Below the pieces are notes generated by a model that was not told where the DNA came from, did not search any database, and worked only from the letters and a program-made list of their open reading frames with translations. A stretch of DNA of 64,000 bases. Origin: Dipteris shenzhenensis. Taxonomy: Eukaryota; Polypodiophyta; Polypodiopsida; Gleicheniales. The DNA is taken from NCBI GenBank assembly GCA_047967505.1, contig CM106539.1; one strand, 5' to 3'. Below are positions 21,434 to 32,711 of this stretch, one piece after another (positions within the stretch are counted from its first letter, which is position 1; the number at the start of each line of letters is the position of its first letter). A program made the translations under genes and the position numbers.

Positions 21434-23056
21434 TCATGGATAGATCATTTGTATCCAACTGGCAGTGCTGGGAATCCCCTCGTTATCCACGAAGAGCATG
21501 TAATAAGAAGGCGGAGCTACCGTGGGCGAAGGAGGAGCCGTTGCATTTACAAGATACATACTGCTTCCAATGTTCGCCTGCCAATTTATGGCTAATCGAA
21601 GGAAACGCAAGCCTTGAGAAAAGGAGTGTGTTGTGAATGGAGAACTAACGAGGTTGAGCCCAAAATTGGCCGCAGGCGTAGCGTTTACGAAAATCGTAAC
21701 AGTGAATTGCTGACTGTAGACGATCGTGGACGGAGCACTAACAATGCTCGGACGGTTTGCGTCGTTAGTGGAGTCGAGATAGTCAGGAGAAAATGCCTCA
21801 ACTCTTAGTTCCGTAGGAAAGTCACCTGTGAAAGTGTAGAATTGATGAGTGTTGCTCCCTGCCACCAAGACTCTACCATCGGGAAGAAGGTTTGCAGTCG
21901 AGTGATAAACTCGTGGGATAGTTGTGCCAGATTGAACCACGAACCGATCCCCGTAAGGAGCGTCAGGCTGATAGAGCACCGGTTCTAACGCTGGATTGAT
22001 GGCATTTCCCCAGCCTTGACAGCCGTTCTGAGCTCCATTGATGATCAATACTTCGCCGGTAGGAAGAAACACCATGTCTCCCATCGCCCTCCGTATGGGC
22101 ATAGTGTCCATCTCCCATGCCGGATTTGCAGATGTGATGGTGATGCGGCCGCAGGTTTGAGATGCGTTCGGGAAAGGAGCAGGATATAAAAAGCAGTATA
22201 GCTGTGCACCTCCGCAAACAAGTACCTCCACGTTCCAATAGTCTTCGTCCCCGATGAGAGGAAGCATGACGGATGATCCCGCCGATGGATAATTGCGAGG
22301 CTCCCCAGGGATCGTAGGGAAAGTCTGCACCACAGTCTGCGTTTGGTAATTGTAGATGATGGAATCCCTGTTTGCAAAGATGTAGAGGTTTCCATCGGGT
22401 AGGAGGTGGACAAAAGGATAGTAGTTGTCGTTTTGCGCGTCGTCTGTTTGCTGCAAGAAGGGAAGCACTGTCGTGTTTGATCCATAAGCTGGAATGAACT
22501 CATACGTGAAGATGCTACGGCCGCCAATCACAATCTGTCGAGCGTCCGGCAAAAGTTGATTAGTTGCATACCATCGACCATTCTGCAAAAACTCGTCCGT
22601 TGACTCGACCCAATCGCAAGTTCCGTCGCTCGGACAAGGCGTGAACATCCTCACTTTAGCGAATCCGTCGTTGTCGCCTCCGGTTTGCACCAGCGTTCCA
22701 TCTGCGAAGAACTGTCCCGAGCTACACCAAGTGTCGGAGTAGATGAACAGAGGACGGATGGAGTTAGGACCGGGCGTGAGCAGCACCGAGTGAGCTGTGC
22801 AGTCGTGAGTGAGGGTCAGATCATTGGGATTGTTTCGACAGACTCCGTTGGTGAGGTTGATCTCGGACGGTCCAATGTTCGTTCGGTCAAGCATGACCAC
22901 TGTGCCATAATGGGTAACGGCAGTGTGCATGGAAGCAATCCCGGCATTTTCAACCAGCAACTCCCACCAGCCTTGCCCATCCACGGGAACCGCACCCTGG
23001 GAAAGCAGCAGCAACAGCAACACAGGGAAGCATGCTACAACAGAAGAGCCTCTCAT
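21434..23056 (-). CDS. Glyoxal oxidase / galactose oxidase-like secreted copper radical oxidase
   Basis: Intronless, 540 aa from the chosen Met at 23056. That start gives a signal peptide (MRGSSVVACFPVLLLLLLSQG); an upstream in-frame Met at 23134 would add 26 non-signal residues. The glyoxal oxidase N-terminal beta-propeller domain is followed by a C-terminal DUF1929 Ig-like domain. The copper/radical residues are visible: Cys in SDTWCSSGQFF (about 111), Tyr in GRWYATNQL (about 163) for the thioether-linked cofactor, Tyr-His in PRVYHSTANLL (about 384-385) and His in FTTHSFSQGLRF (about 477). These enzymes oxidise aldehydes or alcohols to acids with release of hydrogen peroxide in the apoplast or cell wall; the plant members act in wall, pollen and defence contexts. 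No frame damage is seen; base composition is richer in GC than the surroundings. It is the only intact host gene in the window and sits inside the proposed inverted segment. The precise substrate cannot be told. Confidence 0.94.
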   Translation of the reverse strand: MRGSSVVACFPVLLLLLLSQGAVPVDGQGWWELLVENAGIASMHTAVTHYGTVVMLDRTNIGPSEINLTNGVCRNNPNDLTLTHDCTAHSVLLTPGPNSIRPLFIYSDTWCSSGQFFADGTLVQTGGDNDGFAKVRMFTPCPSDGTCDWVESTDEFLQNGRWYATNQLLPDARQIVIGGRSIFTYEFIPAYGSNTTVLPFLQQTDDAQNDNYYPFVHLLPDGNLYIFANRDSIIYNYQTQTVVQTFPTIPGEPRNYPSAGSSVMLPLIGDEDYWNVEVLVCGGAQLYCFLYPAPFPNASQTCGRITITSANPAWEMDTMPIRRAMGDMVFLPTGEVLIINGAQNGCQGWGNAINPALEPVLYQPDAPYGDRFVVQSGTTIPRVYHSTANLLPDGRVLVAGSNTHQFYTFTGDFPTELRVEAFSPDYLDSTNDANRPSIVSAPSTIVYSQQFTVTIFVNATPAANFGLNLVSSPFTTHSFSQGLRFLRLAINWQANIGSSMYLVNATAPPSPTVAPPSYYMLFVDNEGIPSTASWIQMIYP

Positions 23057-25885
23057 TTCAAAAAGAGCCAGGAGATTGGAGACAAGAGGAGACTGCACTG
23101 GAACACAGGCTGGATTTCTGGAGTGCCGTGGCACCCCCTAGGATGGGAGAGTTGAGAGACGATTTGCAGGAGTGTGTTAGTGGAGTTCGAGGCTACAAGG
23201 GCCAGGCACAAGAAAGGTAAATCCGGAATCAGACTCAGGAAAACGTGCCGGGGGTAACAAGCTATTTGAGTTGAAACTTGAGGTGCAGGAGGTCGGTCTG
23301 AGGAGCTGCAGCAGAAAGATGGAAAGTGACTAGACCTTTTTTCACTGGAAGCAGCGATGTCTAATGCGTTCCTCACATTACCAGACCCAACTCAAGTGCA
23401 TACAGCAAGCACGAAAGAGGAAGAGTAGGAGGTGATCATCGACCGCTAGCTCAAGTAGCTCGTCATATTCGAGCAGAGAAGCCACGAACACATTCTAGAC
23501 AGGACGAGACGAGCGATTGGAGGAAGGGGCGAGCGAGTGAGAGAGAGACCGAATGTGCTGTCAAAATGTGGAGAGGAGGAGGCAAGGAACAAAGATCGAA
23601 GATGGCCGAGAAAAACGTTGATCTGTGCGCGCAGACAAATCCAATAAACGCAATCCAACAAGCACAAATACGAACACGATCGAGAAAACGGAAGGCGATG
23701 ATGGAATACAAGGGCTCATGGGCTTTGATATATGAAGATCATGGTATGCAATTTGCAAGCAAAACCGAGGCTCAAGGGCATGCTGCTCTCGAGAACGTAG
23801 ACTGCGTGACTGCGTAGCATGTTTTGTGTTGAAAAAACGTAATGTAGAGCTGGCGCGGAGGCAAAGGCAGAAAAGAAAAGCACAAAATAAAAGTCCCTCC
23901 TCTCTGGAAACCACGGAGTACCTCGCAAAAGTAAAAAGGAAAATTGTTTATGATTTAAACGAAGCAGGCTCACCCCACGCACCAGGGCGAGGCCAATGAC
24001 TCACTTCACGTATTCCAAGAAATGTTATTATTAAGAGAGTGATTGTGGGTCGTTTAAGTAAGGTGGAAAGGAGGCCTTTGAGGCTGCCAGCTATCCCCGT
24101 GTCTTCTTTACTCATGGCATTTGATTTTTTATGAGGGTTTTTCTTTTTAACGAATAGAGCGGTTGGCCTCGGACCTTGCACCCAGACAGCCGTTGCGCAG
24201 ACTTCCGCTCCGATGCGTACAGGAGCGTGGGCCCTATTCGCACCCCGCGCCACGCAACAATGGGCCCACACACCTGACTTTTGCCCATCCACGTATGCCC
24301 ACTGCCCTTGGAACCACAAGATTCTCTGTGCCAACCGCGCGCCATTGCCTCCCAAAAATGGATTTTACTTTGCTAATCTTGTCTCCACTCCATTGGAGCA
24401 CCCCCTCGCACCACACCCAGCCCCACGCTATAGAGTATGAGAGCTGCCTCGGCCGGACTAAATGCTAGCCCAAAGTCAATGAAATCTTGGATTCTAGCCT
24501 ACGTCTCCCATGTCACATTACATGTGAGTCTGCATTTGAGCGCTCCATTATGTGAATCCTTGGCGTGGCAAATGAAACCAGATAAGTAGGCCTTACAAGT
24601 AAAATGAACTAGCAAGAGTCTGATAACGTTTTCATGTATATCAAAAACTTCAAACTTGCATATTGAGGAGCTAGGCATCGGGATGTATCAACCCAATGCT
24701 GAACTACCCAACTCAGCAACCCTACCAACCCTAGGAGTAACATGGAGAGCTCCTCTAAGGTGGGGAGGGGGGCTAGGGGTGTGTGTTTGGGGAAGGTATG
24801 TGTGTGTGTAATGTCAATACTAAAGGGGAAAACTACCTTCTTCCATCCTCTCTTCAAATAGGCCCCCCAATGTCCTCTAACTCACTTTCATAGCTTTACC
24901 ATTAGCATCAATCCGACAAACTTCTTACAACACCACCCACTATGTTCGGACATGACAAACATAGTACAAGATTACCTTAAACTCTTAAATGCATATGAAA
25001 CTAGAAGACTGTGTCTAATGCGTCAACCCTTAGATCAACTCACTAAGAAGACTTATCCTAGCTCTACTTAAGGGCATCAAACATACGTAGTTTTATATCA
25101 CGCTTCCCAACACTAGCACACCAACCAATACTTAATTGCCGGTTGAGTTGTCGAGGAAGGAGTTGATAAAGTTGAAACATCTAAAAGGACCATAAGGCCT
25201 TGGTTCACAAACCCATCTCCATATTTTAGGCCATGCAAAATTTAAATGGAACATACACATGTGTGTGTACATATTTCAACAAAGTGGACATATAAAGAGG
25301 CTCACTACCTTTTACTTTCACCTTTTTCAAAGGCAAGAATCAAATACATATAACATTCGAAATAAGAACATAAGGAGAATGACAAACGGTGCAGCCAAAA
25401 GGAGGAATCCAATATACATAAAGGAGGTTCCAAGAAGACCAGTCTTTATCCTCAGCAACTTATGAAAATAACCACATGATATTATGATGGCATAACACCC
25501 TTACTACAATACAAGCAAGCTATGTCGAGAACATTGCAATTTAAAGGAAGCACGACCTTGATCTTCTTTACATTTGTAAGGAAGACCAGATGAGGTGCAT
25601 TAATCTAGTATCTAGAAATAAAGTGTTACCATCAACTGTACCCTATATATTGACAAAGCAAATCTTAACCATACCATCAGTGATATCTAATATTATGTGA
25701 ATGACCTTTAATAAGATGGCTTTAAGTGGTCCTCTTATGTGTACATGGAGCTATCTTTTTATGTTTGCATTAAAGAATTCTAAAAGATGCAACTTTACAA
25801 TGAAAAAATATTATTGCTTTTTTGAAATTAAAGCTACAACACATTATCTCGTCACAAAATCCATAGCCTTATACATAGATATATT
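23057..25885. other. Upstream region of the glyoxal oxidase gene, no other gene recognised
   Basis: 23.06-23.4 kb is probably 5' UTR and promoter of the minus-strand gene; no clear TATA box was assigned. 23.5-24.5 kb is fairly GC-rich with several open frames on both strands but none resembling a known protein. 24.6-25.9 kb is AT-rich and featureless except for a (GT)n run near 24778-24810. Confidence 0.5.
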
Positions 25886-25890
25886 CTTAG

Positions 25891-26575
25891 TGTTGGAAAA
25901 TAGGAGGGAATGAATCACTCAAACCTCCACCCAAGATCTCTCCCGCTCTTCTCTACACTCAACTCAGATAACTAATCACAGAGGCAATAAACATTCACTC
26001 AGAGTAACTTAAACGGAGAGAGAGAAAGAGTATATTCATCCACTGGAAGGTGGGCAGAAAACTGGTTCCAAGGGAGCAATACAAAACTCAGGGAAGTGCT
26101 GAGGAAAACTGATGGAACTCTCTCTGTCAAACTGAACCAGCTCTGAGTGCACATCATAGCCTAGGAAGGAGGCTTTCTGTCCTGCACAGGATGCTGGAAT
26201 GTTTGAAGGAGTGGGCCTTTTATAGGCACTGCGCAGGCCCTTTAGGTTGGCCGACCAGCAAGGTCGGTACCCTGTCTGGTGGCCGACCAGAATGCCCTGG
26301 AAATCTGACCAAGGTTGGCCCTGGTCAGTGGCCCTGGTTGGGCCGACTAGGCCTGCCACAGGCCCCTATAAAAGGGTGCCTTGTGCAGCCAGTCCATGGG
26401 GTTGTAGATGCCTCCAAGGTAAGCACAAGGCCCCCCCTATTTCTCTGCTGTTGCAGGCAGCAACCAGCCTATGTGCTGTTGCTTGGGTCTCTCTCTTTCC
26501 CAGCCCTCCTACCTCTCACTGCCCCTTGTCCCCTCAAATCGGGGGCTCATAGGTGGGCACAGTGAGTCTCTAACA
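25891..26575 (-). mobile_element. 3' LTR of the deleted Copia (about 685 bp)
   Basis: On the minus strand TGTTAGAGACTCACTG to CTCCTATTTTCCAACA. It is preceded in element orientation by a purine tract (TTGAGGGGGGG). TATA-like sequences occur on both strands: CCTATAAAAGGCCC on the minus strand near 26220 and CCCTATAAAAGGG on the plus strand near 26365. Several copies of a GGCCGACCAG-like word lie between. Confidence 0.88.
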
Positions 26576-26588
26576 CCCCCCCTCAATG

Positions 26589-27828
26589 TCACGATTGTGG
26601 GCCAATCCCCATGCGTTTGATGAGGTGCTCCATCTGTTCTCGAGGGAGTGCCTTCGTGAAGAGGTCGGACAAATTATCGACCGTCGGGCAGTAGATAAGC
26701 TCGATCACGTTGTCGATGATGAGCTCTCGAACAAAGTGGTAATGAACTTCGATGTGCTTGGTCTGCGCATGGTACACTAGATTCTTGGCAATGGCTATGC
26801 AACTCTGATTGTCGCACATCAGCACTGTTGCGTCCTCCTGACACACGTCCATGTCCTCCAGAATCCACCTCAACCACAGTGTCTTACAAGCTGTGCTGTA
26901 CACGCGGCTCTGTACTCTGCCTCTGTAGATGAAAGGGCCACTGTGGGTTGCCTCTTACTCAGCCAAGAGATGGCACCAGATGCAAGTAAGAAACAATAGC
27001 CTGTTGTCGATCTTCTAGTGTCAGCATCACCCACCCAATCACTATCATAGAACCCGCCTAGTTTGATGCCTTTGGTGTAGGTGATCCCATAGGTGCAAGT
27101 ACCCTTTAGATACCTCAGCACTTGTAAACCTGCATCCCAATGACTCTTCCTGGGAGAAGCAGAGAACTAGCATAATAGCCCAACTGCATAACAAATATCA
27201 GGTCGAGTATTGGTAAGGTAAATTTAGCAAACTTCCTACCAATCATTGGTACAATGGAGTATCGACCAGGTGAGTTGTGTCATGAACACTTAGCTTGAGC
27301 CCGACCTCCATGGGAGTTAATGCTGTCCTACAATCCTCCATCTGAAATCTCTTCAAAAGTTCTCTGCAATATTTCTCCTGTGAAATGAAGATCCTGTCTT
27401 TGGCCTACTTTACTTCAATCCCAAGGAAGTAATGTAATAACCCAAGGTCAATCATCTCAAACTTAGACATGAGTAGCTCCTTGACCTGTGAAATCTTCTT
27501 GACATGATCACCTCTCAAGATAAGATCATCAACATAGAGGATGAGTACCAGTCGCAATCCCTTCTCAATGAACAAGTAAAGGTTTGCCTCAGAAGGACTC
27601 TGACTTAGCCCTATCTTTTGAAAGAATACATCAATCCTTTGGTACCAAGCTCTGGGGGCCTGTTTCAGCCCGTATAATGCCTTCTTCAACCTGCAGACCT
27701 TTAGGGGACCCTGGATCTTGAAAGCCCGGTGGCTGCTCCATGTATACCTCCTCCTCTAGGGTTCCATTAAGGAATGCGGACCTCACATCCATTTGAAAAA
27801 TAGGCCACTGGAATTGGGCAACAAGGGC
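26589..27828 (-). pseudogene. Copia reverse transcriptase and RNase H remnant
   Basis: The minus strand reads in order [20 protein letters not shown] (RT, about 27790), [29 protein letters not shown] (catalytic DD, about 27540), SKFEMIDLGLLHYFLG, then LRYLKGTCTYGI, FYDSDWVGD and SSTEAEY (RNase H), and KHIEVHYHFVREL near the end. Stops and frameshifts separate the pieces. The 5' end is joined directly to LTR sequence at 27829. Confidence 0.9.
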
Positions 27829-28460
27829 AATCACTCAAACTTCCACCCAAGATCTCTCCCGCTCTTCTCTACACTCAACTCAGATAATTGATCACAGATG
27901 CAATAAACATTCACTCAGAGATAACTTAAACAGAGAGAGAGAAAGAGTATATTCATCCCCACTAGAAGGTGGGTAGAAAACTGGCTCCAAGAGAGCAATA
28001 CAAAACTTAGGGAAGTGCCGAGGAAAACTGATGGAACTCTCTCTATCAAACTGAACCAGCTCTGAGTGCAAAGCACAGCCTAGGAAGGAGGCTTTCTGTC
28101 CTGCACTGGATGCTGGAATGTCTGAAGGAGTGGGCCTTTTATAGGCACTGACCAGGCCCTTTAGGTTGGCGGACCCATGGTGGCCGACCAGAATGCCCTG
28201 GAAATCTGACCAAGGTTGGCCCTGGTTGGTGCCCCTGGTTGGGCCGACTGGGCCTGCCACAGGCCCCTATAAAAGGGTGCCTTGTGCAGCCAGTCCATGG
28301 GGCTATAGACGCCTCCAAGGGAGGCACAAGGCCCCCCCTATTTCTCTGTTGTTGCAGGCAGCAACCAGCCTATGTGCTGGTTGCCTGGGTCTCTCTCTTT
28401 CCCAGCCCTCCTACCTCTTCAAATCGAGGGCTCACAGGTGGGCACAGTGAGTCTCTAACA
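27829..28460 (-). mobile_element. 5' LTR of the deleted Copia, inner end truncated
   Basis: It is about 90% or more similar by eye to 25891-26575 but lacks the terminal about 20 bases next to the interior and has an internal deletion around 28165-28185. The inner end runs straight into RT with no PBS. Confidence 0.88.
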
Positions 28461-28465
28461 CTTAG

Positions 28466-29084
28466 GTCATCCCTCTTTCCAAAACCTCAAAGATTATGCA
28501 TAACAAAGCCAACGTTGCCTTCTAGGGAATCCAAAATGTCAATCTTTTTCTCAAAGCTTGACTCATGAATAACAAAAGACCAAACATACCAATGTCAAAA
28601 TCAATTATCCAAGACAAATTATAGCAATATGCTTCTTCTAAAACTCATGGTAAGCAATTTTCTCTCATGATATATTATGAATGAGATTTGAATTTAAGAA
28701 ACGAACAATTACAAACATAGTACTAGTGCATGATGCTCTTATATGTTTTTTCCTTTTTTCATTTTCTTTCTTTACACTTAACACTTAACATGCCGCCTTT
28801 TACATTTTCTTTCTTTACACTTAACATGCCGCCTTTTATTATATTAAGAAAGAGAAAAGCAACAAAAATTTGGTCAAGTATAATGGGTAGACTTCCCATG
28901 GTCTATGCCTTATAGGCCAAAAATCTCAAAAACCCATAGCACTCAAATCTCTAAGTCACGACCCAATAAGGAATCCCATCGGCGCACACACACTTTTCTT
29001 TTCGATGAACACACACACACACACATAACCCTCCATGCCCTCCCCCACCCGACTTACTGTCTCTCCCCAGTCTAGGTTCCGAGG
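28466..29084. other. Intergenic with small repeats
   Basis: A word ending CTTTACACTTAACATGCCGCC is duplicated near 28760-28850, and a (CA)n run lies near 29010-29028. No gene. Confidence 0.5.
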
Positions 29085-29718
29085 GTGTGTTGGTCACCTA
29101 CAATCATGTCATTGTTCATGTAGCATACGACCTCAGGTCGTATTCCAATGAGTGGTATAGGCTAAATAATGGAAAGCAGATCTCATGTGCATGAGGGTGA
29201 GAAAGAGGGTTTGATCACAATGATGGATGGAGGCTCTTGACTCTATGGGACTTTAAGCATTTCGAAGGGGGTTGCAGGGTTCAGAAGGGGACATGATTTA
29301 GAGAGCTATCTATCATTTCCATGGTTTAGAGAGGATTGTAGGATTTAGGAGTTCAAGCTTGAGGAGTGTAGAGCTAGTCTCCTTGGCAACTTCAAGGGTT
29401 AAGGGTTGTTGAGGACAGACAAGGGAGGAGAAGGAGGGTCCTAGGATGGAGGAGGGAGGAGGAGGGAGGAGGAAGAGGAGGAGAAGAAGGAGGAGGTAGG
29501 AGGGAGGAGGGGGAGAGAGGAAGGAGGAGGAGAAGAGAGGAGGAGAGAGGAGGAGGAGGGAGTACAAGAGTAGGGAGTGCAAGGGTAAGGGCATGCTAGA
29601 ACACGTTAGTGTAAGAGAGCATTGATGCAATGGACGTCAATCACATGAACACAGTAGTGAGCTTGAACATTGAACCCCAAAGAGTGGGAGATTCATTCCA
29701 TTGAGAGATATCTGTACA
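29085..29718 (+). repeat. Purine-rich internal sequence of a non-coding LTR element, upstream copy
   Basis: It begins with GGTCACCTACAA and contains CGACCTCAGGTCGTATTCCAA, a block rich in AGGGTT, then a GGAGGA/GAGAGG-rich tract at 29420-29570. The same order of motifs follows the LTR at 30180-30790. It is non-coding on both strands. Confidence 0.65.
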
Positions 29719-30163
29719 TGTTGGTCTCTACACAATCCATTGGTACCTCTAGGGTGGGGCCTCTTTTGTAGGAAACATTTTGGACAAGATTCCCTTCACT
29801 TTTTGGGGAGGCCTTTTCGACAAGACTCCCTTCACTTTTTGGGAGGACCTTTTGGGTTTCTACACAGTGGGGGAACCTTTTTGTTGGAAGTGGTAGCCTT
29901 CACCCCTCGTTTGAGTTAGTGGTTTGTTTCAAGGTGTAGCCTTGCGTGTCGACACGTGGCAATCTACATAAAGAAATTCCATAAGCATACATAAATACTT
30001 GAGGGCCTTGAATATAAGAGGCTTGTTTGAACCCCTCTCTCTCATCCCTCCTGAGACCTTTTCGGGAGAGAGAGATAGGCTAGACACGGCTATGGGACAA
30101 GCAGTGGGACCCCCGCACCCGACGTCACCTTTGGACACATGGCGTCCATGTAGGATGCCAACA
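29719..30163 (+). mobile_element. LTR with perfect TGTTGG...CCAACA ends (445 bp)
   Basis: It is followed at once by TGGTATCAGAGC, which fixes the right boundary. It contains a doubled word around TTCCCTTCACTTTTTGGG, a TATA-like GAATATAAGAGG near 30010, and an inverted-repeat element around CCTTTTCGGGAGAGAG. Confidence 0.82.
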
Positions 30164-30175
30164 TGGTATCAGAGC
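30164..30175 (+). promoter_or_regulatory. Primer-binding site, initiator tRNA-Met type
   Basis: TGGTATCAGAGC directly after the LTR end CCAACA, on the plus strand. Confidence 0.85.
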
Positions 30176-30960
30176 AGGAGAATTTTAGTCACCTACAAAT
30201 ATATCGGTGTCGTCATTTGTAGTATAAGTGTAGCTTAGGACCTCGGGTTGTATTTCAAGTGTGGGAAGCAAATGTATTGCATGCTTGTGTGAAAGGAACG
30301 TTCATCAATATGGTTGGGGTAATGAAGGCTTTCGCCTCCATTGGGGGTTTTAAGGTTAAGAAGAAGTTTCAGGGTTCAGAAGAAGTTTCAAGGTTGGAAG
30401 GAGGTTTTAGGGTTCAGCAAGGGTTTCCAGGTTAGAAGAAAGTTTTAGGGTTAAGAAGATGGAGAGAAGATGATTCAAGGTTAGAAGGGGGATCCAGGGT
30501 TTAGAGTAGAGTACATGGTGGAAAACTCGTCTCCCTCATAAGTCTTGGAGGTCAAGGGTTGAGGAATTACTCTAAGAGGGTAAGGGTTTAGGGGAAGCAT
30601 AGGAGTGGGAGAGAAAAAAGGGCATAGGGGTGGGGGAGAGAGAGAAAAAGAGGAGGAGGGGAGGAGGAGTTGCAAGGTGGAGGAGAGAAAGGGGATGGGA
30701 GGAGAAGAGGGAGAGGAGGAGTTGCAAGGTTGGAGGAGAGGGGAATAGGAGGGAAGGTTAGGACATGCTTTTGGACATGGAGTGCAAGGAAATATGGACA
30801 CTTGATTTGTGTTTAGTATCCACCACAGTCGGACTGTTAGAACTAGTTGGATTAACATCAGATTACTGTCGGATTGCAAATGAGCTATCAAAATCTTTTC
30901 AATGACAGAGGACCTAGAAACACATTGAGAAATCCTATACAATTCAGAAATATGCTGTTG
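30176..30960 (+). repeat. Purine-rich internal sequence after the PBS, no gag or pol
   Basis: CACCTACAAATATATCGG, then degenerate AGAAGAAGTTTCAGGGTT units (30360-30480), then GGAGGAG/AGAGG-rich tract with GGAGTTGCAAGGT twice. No coding potential on either strand, so this is probably a non-autonomous (LARD/TRIM-like) element. The right end is the second breakpoint of the proposed inversion; the last about 100 bases may belong to older flanking DNA. Confidence 0.6.
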
Positions 30961-31250
30961 AATAGTGGCACACAGTTTCTTCCACAAATCTTCCACAGTC
31001 TGCTCATTTACTACTGTGAAATAAACTGACTCTGCAAGATGAAGTCTAATAGTAGATTTTGCTAATGCATCCAACTCATTCCAATCATCCTCAGACATAT
31101 TTGCAGGCTTAGCTTCAATCCCTACCAAGGGTTTAATCTACTTCTTTTGAATAAGCATATCCCTTATTTGTTCTTTCCACAAAGAAAAGTTTGTCCCATC
31201 AAACTTTTTAATGCTAAAAAACTCCTTTTCAGACATGGAAGAGGATGCCA
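30961..31250 (-). pseudogene. Tnt1-like Copia gag, N-terminus (half B of the inner element)
   Basis: The minus-strand ATG at 31250 starts MASSSMSEKEFFSIKKFDG, then TNFSLWKEQIRDMLIQKK, an in-frame TAG, DDWNELDALAKSTIRLHLAES and EDLWKKLCATI. This is the standard start of Tnt1-type Gag. Homology stops near 30961, exactly one motif before the point where half A begins at 10618 (KSTASNKVYL). Its leader, PBS and LTR follow upstream at 31251-32881. Confidence 0.85.
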
Positions 31251-32697
31251 TGATGTAAATGAAGCAAAAATCCCAAATGCTAGTGCCTACAAGAGAGAAT
31301 CACACCAAATACCAGGTGCTCCAAATGTGTATGCCACAATAGACTGAAATATCACCAAAACTCAAAGCTCAAAGCATCAAAAGATGTACCTGACTCATGT
31401 GCATGTACTATGCATCCATATGAGCAAATCTGGCCCAAAAGAAAATGCCAACTACAATGGCAATCCAAAATGCCTATAGGTGCCAAATGGCTCAAGCATA
31501 AACACCATCCATGGGCATATGCATTAATAATATCTCATCCAAGAGAGCATAACACTATCAGTGCATCACCTGCAATGTGTCAAAGCTATCCCTCAGCATA
31601 AAATAGCATCCATGTGCAAAGCGTCCATAAAAATAGCATCCCACAAGGCAATTTGGGCCTATCAGCGCATCCAATAAGGATCGCAATGCATCCAAATGGC
31701 ATATAAATCATCCACTGCAACCCAATGCACACCACGAATGAGCGCACACTGCTCAAACTACAAGCACAGTGATCTGCATAAGGTATGCTCAAATCATAGT
31801 CCCACGGTATTGACCGCTACTGAAAATAGAACCTGAGATGCCTCAAATCATGGGTGCCATTGCATAATCGACTCAGTAAGAAAATATGCAAATATCTCTC
31901 TTTTGTCGGAACTCCTAAATCCCAACTGATGAGTGAGAAATGGGAGTCAACACTTATCCACTGCCATGTGGCATCAATCTAAGGTTTTAAAACCTTAGAA
32001 TGAAAAATGCATAACAGAGAGACGAAATCGAATACACAGAGATCTATAACTCTGAAAATCCTCCACCGAATCGCATAAGAACTGACAGGTAGGGGTTTTT
32101 GGGCGTCCCAAACGCAATGGGACAGATGGTTTTGGAAACTGTGGTCTCAATCACTGGGTCCAACACACGGACTGAAAAACGTTTTTGGAAACAGAGCTAT
32201 TTGTAAACTTCACCGGAGTGCGAATGATGAGCAACATAGAAGTTTTAGGACCTCCTGAGTCCACCGGAACTGACAGATCTGCAAATAGTTGCTCCAAACT
32301 TGAGTTCCAACACCTGGGTAGAAAAACGCAGAAACTGACACAGTGAGTCAGAAATCCAATGAAATGATCCTAGATTCAAGAATGAAGGTGTTTCCAAGCT
32401 CCTGAAGTGAAGTGGACACCAAAAGCAAGCAATAGTTGCCTCTACAAGTCAATACGGAGTCTCTGTCATTAAACGGAATAGGGAAAAGCTCAAAAAACGA
32501 CTTTTCCTTTGAAAACACTCAACATGCTCTCAAAACCACTTTGCAAAGCCAAAGTGACTTTTCCAAAGGTTCCTCCAAGGTCTCTACACACTCGGATGCA
32601 AGTAAAGTCACCCACAATGCTTCCCACAGAGCTTCTCCTTCCTCCCACGGAGTTGCTGAGCTTCAAGCATTCACGCACGCTCAGCTAGATCACTCGG
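31251..32697 (-). other. Leader of the Tnt1-like Copia
   Basis: About 1.45 kb between PBS and gag ATG. No conserved ORF. The word GCATCCAATAAGG and its relatives (GCATCC, GCATCA) recur between 31400 and 31700. Confidence 0.6.
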
Positions 32698-32709
32698 GCT
32701 TTGATACCA
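32698..32709 (-). promoter_or_regulatory. Primer-binding site of the Tnt1-like Copia
   Basis: The minus strand reads TGGTATCAAAGC, two bases from the LTR end. It is initiator tRNA-Met type with one substitution. Confidence 0.82.
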
Positions 32710-32711
32710 GT

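Larger units (their letters stand above)
25886..28465 (-). mobile_element. Internally deleted Copia element, TSD CTTAG
   Basis: In minus orientation: 5' LTR (28460 to 27829), RT-RNase H remnant, purine tract, 3' LTR (26575 to 25891). CTTAG stands at 25886-25890 and again at 28461-28465, so both outer ends are the original insertion. PBS, gag, protease, integrase and the start of RT are missing. Confidence 0.88.

Noticed and set aside
21335-23220. Plus-strand frames across the glyoxal oxidase gene
   Set aside because: They are antisense shadows of the minus-strand gene; only the minus frame has the conserved catalytic residues.
24163-24468. 101-codon plus-strand frame and overlapping minus frames near 24.1-24.5 kb
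   Set aside because: The region is GC-rich, which keeps frames open by chance; no recognisable domain on either strand.
29313-29630. 105-codon minus-strand frame rich in Leu/Pro/Ser
   Set aside because: It is the complement of the GGAGGA-rich tract; low complexity, not a membrane protein.
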